A stretch of DNA of 12,425 nucleotides, taken from NCBI GenBank assembly GCA_964568355.1, contig CAZMRK010000427.1, positions 1 to 12,425 of the forward strand, in the 5' to 3' direction. Made by a program: the position numbers and the translations under genes. The notes beneath the pieces were generated by a model, which saw only the letters and a program-made list of their open reading frames with translations, did no database searches and had not been told where the DNA came from. Of this stretch, positions 6,687 to 12,425 are shown piece by piece. Source of the stretch: JAJPJX01 sp964568355 (lineage in GTDB: Bacteria; Acidobacteriota; Terriglobia; Bryobacterales; Bryobacteraceae). Position 1 is the stretch's first letter. Every line of letters starts with the position of its first letter.

Positions 6687-6691
6687 CGAGA

Positions 6692-6697
6692 CTCCTT
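6692..6697 (-). promoter_or_regulatory. Shine-Dalgarno that sets the GTG start of the TPR gene
   Basis: AAGGAG on the minus strand, 5 nt before GTG 6686. It lies inside the longer TTG-started reading, which argues against TTG 6707 as the start. Confidence 0.7.
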
Positions 6698-6748
6698 GAA
6701 ATGGCAAGTTAGGAGAACGAACGGGGGTTCAGGGCCGTCAACAAAGAC

Positions 6749-6767
6749 GCGGCATCATCGATGCCGC
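6749..6767 (-). other. Inverted repeat upstream of the TPR gene
   Basis: GCGGCATC (6749-6756) and GATGCCGC (6760-6767) are perfect 8-bp reverse complements with a 3-nt centre. It lies 63 nt upstream of the GTG start. It could be an operator or an mRNA leader hairpin. TTGACG on the minus strand (6736-6741) lies between it and the gene but has no well-spaced -10. Confidence 0.4.
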
Positions 6768-6880
6768 CGCGAAGAAATGACAGGACCGCCGGCAGTAGTC
6801 GTGTGCGATTGCGGCGGGGAAATTTCGAAGGGGGACCCGTCCTGGGGCCTGCTACTTTCAGCCTACGGGAGGTGGCGGAC

Positions 6881-6911
6881 TAAGGCAAATTGAAAAAATC
6901 GATTTGCCTTA
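6881..6911 (-). other. Long AT-rich inverted repeat between the Fe-S carrier and TPR genes
   Basis: TAAGGCAAAT (6881-6890) and ATTTGCCTTA (6902-6911) are perfect 10-bp arms. Two more pairs and a T-G wobble extend the stem inward to about 13 bp with a 5-nt loop. It starts 31 nt beyond the Fe-S carrier stop. There is no T-tract after the hairpin on either strand, so it is not a classic intrinsic terminator. It may be a 3' mRNA-stabilising hairpin or a protein-binding site. Confidence 0.5.
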
Positions 6912-6942
6912 CAACGAATTCTTATATTACTAAGGGTTCTAT

Positions 6943-7269
6943 TCAAACTTCGTTCGGCTGGAACGACTTACCGCAACTGCAACTTTTCTGCGCGTGAGGA
7001 TTATGAAACACGAAGCGCTGCTCTACAAAGGACTCGGCGTAATCTAACTCCAGGCCGTCCAGGTAGGCCAGGCTTTTCGGGTCAACGAAGACTTTCACGC
7101 CCTCCCGCTCGAAAATCTGATCGGTCGGACGCGGTGCCGATTCGAGAGCGAACTTGTAGCTCAGCCCGGAGCATCCTCCGCCCACCACACCGAGGCGCAG
7201 ACCTCCGGTGCATTGATTCTTCGTCAACGTCTGACGGATCTTATCGAGCGCTTTGTCGGTAATGTGAAT
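6943..7269 (-). CDS. A-type iron-sulfur carrier (IscA/ErpA/HesB family), ATT start proposed
   Basis: 108 residues if read from ATT 7269. The core is unmistakable: LRLGVVGGGCSGLSYKF with C33 and SCSCGKSF with C97 and C99, the three cysteines that hold the transferred cluster. VFVDPKSLAYLDGLELDY is also family-typical. These proteins pass Fe-S clusters to apo-enzymes in the cytoplasm. The first canonical start is TTG 7227, but that would remove HITDKALDKIRQTL, which matches the conserved first strand and helix. The frame is open from 7320 (stop TGA at 7321-7323), and no ATG, GTG, TTG or CTG occurs in it before 7227. ATT 7269 gives the best length; ATC 7281 is the other choice. GAGAGG (7282-7287) lies 12 nt before ATT, with an AGG closer. 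A sequencing error cannot be excluded. The family call is firm; the start is not. Confidence 0.85.
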   Translation of the reverse strand: MHITDKALDKIRQTLTKNQCTGGLRLGVVGGGCSGLSYKFALESAPRPTDQIFEREGVKVFVDPKSLAYLDGLELDYAESFVEQRFVFHNPHAQKSCSCGKSFQPNEV

Positions 7270-7298
7270 CGTAGGCCTGATCCTCTCAGTCTGATTTG

Positions 7299-7304
7299 AT
7301 TCTA
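7299..7304 (-). promoter_or_regulatory. Candidate -10 (TAGAAT) of the Fe-S carrier gene
   Basis: TAGAAT on the minus strand matches TATAAT at 5 of 6 positions. Transcription would begin near 7292, leaving GAGAGG (7282-7287) inside a short leader. This limits the start codon to positions downstream of about 7290. No good -35 is seen. Confidence 0.4.
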
Positions 7305-7375
7305 GCGTATCGGCTTGGATTCAGGTGCTTGCGGATCGCCCGCCGGTTCCGCTAACGTGAAACCAGCAGGCACAT

Positions 7376-7382
7376 GGAGGAG
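7376..7382 (+). promoter_or_regulatory. Shine-Dalgarno of the DUF362 gene
   Basis: GGAGGAG, 9 nt before ATG 7392, in the divergent region between the Fe-S carrier and DUF362 genes. It supports 7392 as the start and hence the Tat signal. Confidence 0.7.
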
Positions 7383-7391
7383 AACACGTAG

Positions 7392-8501
7392 ATGCGATGG
7401 ACACGCAGGTCCTGTCTGGCGGCGCTCAGCAGCCTGGCTGCGAAAGGAATTGCCCCGGCCGCGCAGGTTGCTTCGAAATCTCAACGAACCAGGCTTTCGA
7501 TGCCCGGCCTGTATCGCGGCAAGGTGGTCGCCGTGGAGCACCCGGGGTCCATTGTCTCCGGAAAGTATCAGGCGGAGCCGGTCCGCCAGATGATCGAAAA
7601 GGGTATGACCGAATTGACCGGCGCTCCCTGGGCGGAGGCCTCGCGCCAATTCGTGCAGCCGGGCGATGTGGTCGGTCTGAAGGTCAACCCGGTGGGCCAG
7701 CCGCATGTCATCTCTGACGCCACGGTCCTGCGCACGGTCATCAACGGGCTGACCTCCGCCGGCGTAAAGCCCAAAGATATAGTAGTTTACGACCGATATC
7801 GAAGGCAGTTCCTGAAGGCCGGATTCGACAAGTGGCTGCCCGAAGGCGTGCGCTATTCTAATGCCACTGAGGACTATGATACGGTCCAGCACGATATCGC
7901 CGGCTACGACCCGGACCATTACCTGGATCTGCCGCTGACGCTGCCCGGATACGATATCGCCAACCTCACGGCCCGGCGATCCTATGCCGCCAAATTCATC
8001 ACCCGGGAGGTCAATAAGCTCATCAACCTGCCGGTCTTGAAGGACCATCAGTCGGCCGGCGTGACCCTGGCCCTGAAGAATCTCTCGCACGGACTGGTCA
8101 ACAACGTCTGCCGCAGTCACAGTACGTATAGTCTGAATGCGTGCGGGCAGTTCATCCCCGCCGTGGTTTCCATGCCGGTGATTCGCGACAAAGTGGTGCT
8201 CCACATCCTGGACGGCATCAAGGGCCTTTATCACGGCGGCCCTGGGGCCAAGCCGGAATTCGTCTGGGAGCATCGCACCATGTATTTCGCCACCGACCCG
8301 GTGGCGCTCGATCATGTCGGCTGGCAGGTGATCGACCGGAAACGGGTGGCCGCTGGCATGAAACTCCTGGTCGACGACAAGCCGGACCAGTTCAGCCACT
8401 TCGTTCACCGGCAGCCCGAACATATCGAGATCGCCGGCGCCATGGGCTTAGGCGAATTCGATCTGTCCAGGATTCAGCTTCGGAAACTCTCTCTTGCGTA
8501 G
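7392..8501 (+). CDS. DUF362 family protein with Tat signal
   Basis: 369 residues. Residues 1-25 form a twin-arginine signal (T4-R5-R6-S7-C8-L9, then a weakly hydrophobic Ala/Leu run ending APAAQ), so a folded, probably cofactor-bearing protein is exported. The DUF362 core is seen as VGLKVNP (94-100), LPVLKDHQ (213-220) followed by VTLALKNLSHG, LDGIKGLYHGGPG (273-285), and ATDPVALDHVG (300-310). Many DUF362 proteins carry 4Fe-4S ferredoxin motifs; none is present here, and only isolated cysteines remain after the signal (C240, C251). The reaction is unknown for the family. It is divergent from the Fe-S carrier gene and ends 87 nt before the malic enzyme, with a GC hairpin in between. Periplasmic location is inferred. 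Confidence 0.85.
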   Translation: MRWTRRSCLAALSSLAAKGIAPAAQVASKSQRTRLSMPGLYRGKVVAVEHPGSIVSGKYQAEPVRQMIEKGMTELTGAPWAEASRQFVQPGDVVGLKVNPVGQPHVISDATVLRTVINGLTSAGVKPKDIVVYDRYRRQFLKAGFDKWLPEGVRYSNATEDYDTVQHDIAGYDPDHYLDLPLTLPGYDIANLTARRSYAAKFITREVNKLINLPVLKDHQSAGVTLALKNLSHGLVNNVCRSHSTYSLNACGQFIPAVVSMPVIRDKVVLHILDGIKGLYHGGPGAKPEFVWEHRTMYFATDPVALDHVGWQVIDRKRVAAGMKLLVDDKPDQFSHFVHRQPEHIEIAGAMGLGEFDLSRIQLRKLSLA

Positions 8502-8510
8502 TTCTATCCC

Positions 8511-8529
8511 GGGGCGGCTCGGCCGCCCC
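8511..8529 (+). terminator. GC-rich hairpin after the DUF362 gene
   Basis: GGGGCGGC (8511-8518) and GCCGCCCC (8522-8529), a perfect 8-bp all-GC stem with a TCG loop, 9 nt after the stop. It is a strong stem but lacks a T-tract on either side, so it is a terminator-like element or a copy of a dispersed palindromic repeat; only a genome scan could separate these. Confidence 0.45.
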
Positions 8530-8561
8530 ACGTGTAAGTGTAGGCGTTTCAGACAAAGGCG

Positions 8562-8567
8562 TATACT
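8562..8567 (+). promoter_or_regulatory. Candidate -10 (TATACT) of maeB
   Basis: TATACT matches TATAAT at 5 of 6 positions, 21 nt before ATG 8589. GAGGA (8577-8581) serves as the ribosome site, 7 nt before the ATG. The position after the hairpin suggests maeB has its own promoter. No clear -35. Confidence 0.4.
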
Positions 8568-8588
8568 TATCGTTTAGAGGAACCTGCC

Positions 8589-10853
<2,265 letters not shown>

Positions 10854-10868
10854 TCTACGCTCTTCGGG

Positions 10869-10874
10869 TAAGCT
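10869..10874 (+). promoter_or_regulatory. Candidate -10 (TAAGCT) before the permease gene
   Basis: TAAGCT is a weak -10 match (3 of 6) but ends exactly 7 nt before ATG 10882, the spacing expected for leaderless transcription, and shares the context CGGGTAAG with the oxidoreductase gene. GCGGAG directly abuts the ATG, too close for a normal ribosome site. Co-transcription with maeB is the alternative. Confidence 0.25.
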
Positions 10875-10881
10875 AGCGGAG

Positions 10882-12425
10882 ATGGGCGAATTTCTGCACG
10901 ACGTTCGCTTCGGACTGCGCCTTTTGGATCGCAGCCGCGTATTCACAATCACCTGCATTCTGCTGCTGGCGATCGGCATCAGTGCCAACACACTCATCTT
11001 CAGCGTCCTGGATGCCTTACTGCTGCGTGAGTTGCCGGTTTCGAGGCCCGAGGAACTGGTCCGGGTGGTACAGGTCCGCCCAAACGACTTCATCTTCTGG
11101 GAACTGCCTTACGGGCTCTGCCAGGCGGTTGGACAAGCGAGTTCGAGTCTCGCCGAGACTGTCTGTCAGGCGGACGCCGATGTTGCATTAGCGGTGCGAG
11201 GGCTCTCGGAACGGGTACGGGTGAATCTGGTTTCGGAGAATTATTTCTCCTCACTGGGGGTGGGTGCTCAACTCGGAAGGGTACTCATTCCCTCGGATGC
11301 TTCTGCCGGCACGATGCCTGCGGTCCTCAGCGATGATTTCTGGCGCAGCCGGTTTCACGGGGAGGCTGGGATGATCGGTCGAACCATCGCGCTGCGGGGC
11401 CATCCGTTTGTCATTGTGGGTGTGCTCCCTCGTGGGTTTAACGGATTCACCGTCGACACCAGCCCGGCGGTCCGCGTCCCCATGTCGGCTGACCGCTGGC
11501 TGATCGACTCTCCGGAAAATGCCAGCCTGCCTCGGGAGGGCCGGTTCTTCGCGCACATCTTTGGCCGCCTGCGCCCGGGAGTGCCTTTGTCGCAGGCGCA
11601 AGCCGAGGTTCAGGCGCGTCTTCCGCGGGCTTATGCCGACTTGATGAGGCGCGTATTTCCCAAGCTGGATGCGGACTCGTACCGGAATATGTCCGAGGCG
11701 CGTTTTCGCCTGGAGCCGGTTTCGCGCGGAGTCTCCACCTTGCGGACGCAGTTTTCGCGCGGATTGCTCGTGCTGATGGCCGGCGTCGGATTGCTTCTGC
11801 TGATGGCCTGTGCCAATGTGGCCGGACTCCTTTTGGCGCGTTCGACCGCGCGGCAGCAGGAGTTTGGAGTCCGGTTGGCGCTAGGCGCGAGTCCCGCGCG
11901 TATTGTGCGCCAGTTGCTTTCCGAGAGCTTGGCGCTGGCCCTGCCCGGAGGGCTGGTGGGAGTCCTGCTGGCATATGCCGGGTTGCCGGTCCTGCTGCGT
12001 GCTCTTCCTCCAGTGCGCGACCGTGCAGCCGTTTTGCAGCCGTTAGCCGTACACATCGATGTGGACCTTCGGGTGTTGGGTTTCGCTGGCGCCATCACGC
12101 TGCTCACCGCCCTTGTGTTTGGCGTATTTCCGGCGTTCGAGGCAGCCTCCGCGAATCTCGCCGCAGTCCTTCGGGGCGGACGCACTGTCACCCGGCGGCT
12201 TGCTGCCCGCGACCTGATGGTGATGGCGCAGGTAGCCGCCTGCACCGTGCTGCTGATCGGAGCGGCGCTTCTGACCAAGACCCTCGCCAACATGCGTACA
12301 CTCGACGCAGGATTTGATCGCGACCACATTGTGACGTTCACGCTCGATCCGGGCATGAAGAACTATGCGTCCGATCGTGCCCTGCTGCTCGGCAAGGAAT
12401 TGGTGGAAAAGACCGGTTCGCTGCC
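10882..12425 (+). CDS. ADOP/MacB-type FtsX-like permease, N-terminal part (3' truncated by window)
   Basis: 514 codons are visible from ATG 10882 and the frame runs off the end. MGEFLHDVRFGLRLL is the usual start of acidobacterial orphan permeases. TM1 lies at about 17-40 (LLLAIGISANTLIFSVLDAL), then a MacB-like periplasmic core (about 45-285), then FtsX transmembrane helices at about 294-319 (LVLMAGVGLLLLMACANVAG), 351-373 and 399-421. A further helix (about 447-467, VMAQVAACTVLLIGAALL) begins the second MacB-like half, as expected for the duplicated ADOP layout of about 800 residues. Between helices, FGVRLALGASPARIVRQLL is the conserved coupling segment of FtsX/MacB permeases. No ATP-binding partner is visible here. 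These proteins are thought to export small molecules or move lipids; the substrate is unknown. It lies 28 nt after maeB, possibly with its own short-leader promoter. Confidence 0.88.
   Translation, partial: MGEFLHDVRFGLRLLDRSRVFTITCILLLAIGISANTLIFSVLDALLLRELPVSRPEELVRVVQVRPNDFIFWELPYGLCQAVGQASSSLAETVCQADADVALAVRGLSERVRVNLVSENYFSSLGVGAQLGRVLIPSDASAGTMPAVLSDDFWRSRFHGEAGMIGRTIALRGHPFVIVGVLPRGFNGFTVDTSPAVRVPMSADRWLIDSPENASLPREGRFFAHIFGRLRPGVPLSQAQAEVQARLPRAYADLMRRVFPKLDADSYRNMSEARFRLEPVSRGVSTLRTQFSRGLLVLMAGVGLLLLMACANVAGLLLARSTARQQEFGVRLALGASPARIVRQLLSESLALALPGGLVGVLLAYAGLPVLLRALPPVRDRAAVLQPLAVHIDVDLRVLGFAGAITLLTALVFGVFPAFEAASANLAAVLRGGRTVTRRLAARDLMVMAQVAACTVLLIGAALLTKTLANMRTLDAGFDRDHIVTFTLDPGMKNYASDRALLLGKELVEKTGSL

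Noticed and set aside
7302..8423. 373-residue minus-strand frame opposite the DUF362 gene
   Set aside because: The plus strand has a Tat signal, ribosome site and DUF362 motifs; the minus frame is a shadow.

Overview
The window looks like chromosomal DNA from an Acidobacteriota bacterium, most likely of the Solibacter/Bryobacter group. This is judged from protein families, not from a search: a von Willebrand A protein of the acidobacterial VWFA-related type, an FtsX/MacB-like permease of the duplicated 'orphan permease' (ADOP) type, an OmpA protein with a long Ala/Glu/Arg-rich coiled coil, a putative oxidoreductase of the GH-associated Gfo/Idh kind, and high GC throughout. Genes are short operons or single units on both strands. 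No tRNA, rRNA, CRISPR array or complete insertion sequence was seen.

Layout. 1-782 (+): C-terminal part of a GH29 alpha-L-fucosidase with a discoidin-like domain, cut by the window edge. 798-2402 (-): secreted OmpA-family peptidoglycan-binding protein, convergent with the fucosidase. 2508-3800 (+): Gfo/Idh/MocA-like oxidoreductase, divergent from the OmpA gene. 3801-4631: a small accessory island with a relic of the N-terminus of a tyrosine-recombinase integrase (-), a perfect inverted-repeat operator, and a ribbon-helix-helix/PIN (VapBC-type) toxin-antitoxin pair with an ATGA overlap. 4749-5714 (+): secreted VWA protein, touching stop-to-stop with 5715-6686 (-), a secreted TPR protein with a GTG start. 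6943-7269 (-): A-type iron-sulfur carrier (IscA/ErpA/HesB) whose conserved N-terminus has no ATG, GTG, TTG or CTG before it; ATT is the best candidate start. 7392-8501 (+): Tat-exported DUF362 protein. 8589-10853 (+): MaeB-type malic enzyme with the C-terminal phosphotransacetylase-like domain. 10882-12425 (+): first part of an ADOP-type permease, cut by the window edge.

The genes do not form one pathway. Themes are polysaccharide turnover (fucosidase, oxidoreductase), cell envelope (OmpA, VWA, TPR, permease), central metabolism (malic enzyme) and Fe-S biogenesis. I see no convincing undescribed multi-gene system. The items most worth checking are the missing canonical start of the Fe-S carrier, the integrase relic beside the toxin-antitoxin pair, and -10-like hexamers placed exactly 7 nt before two start codons, which suggest leaderless mRNAs.
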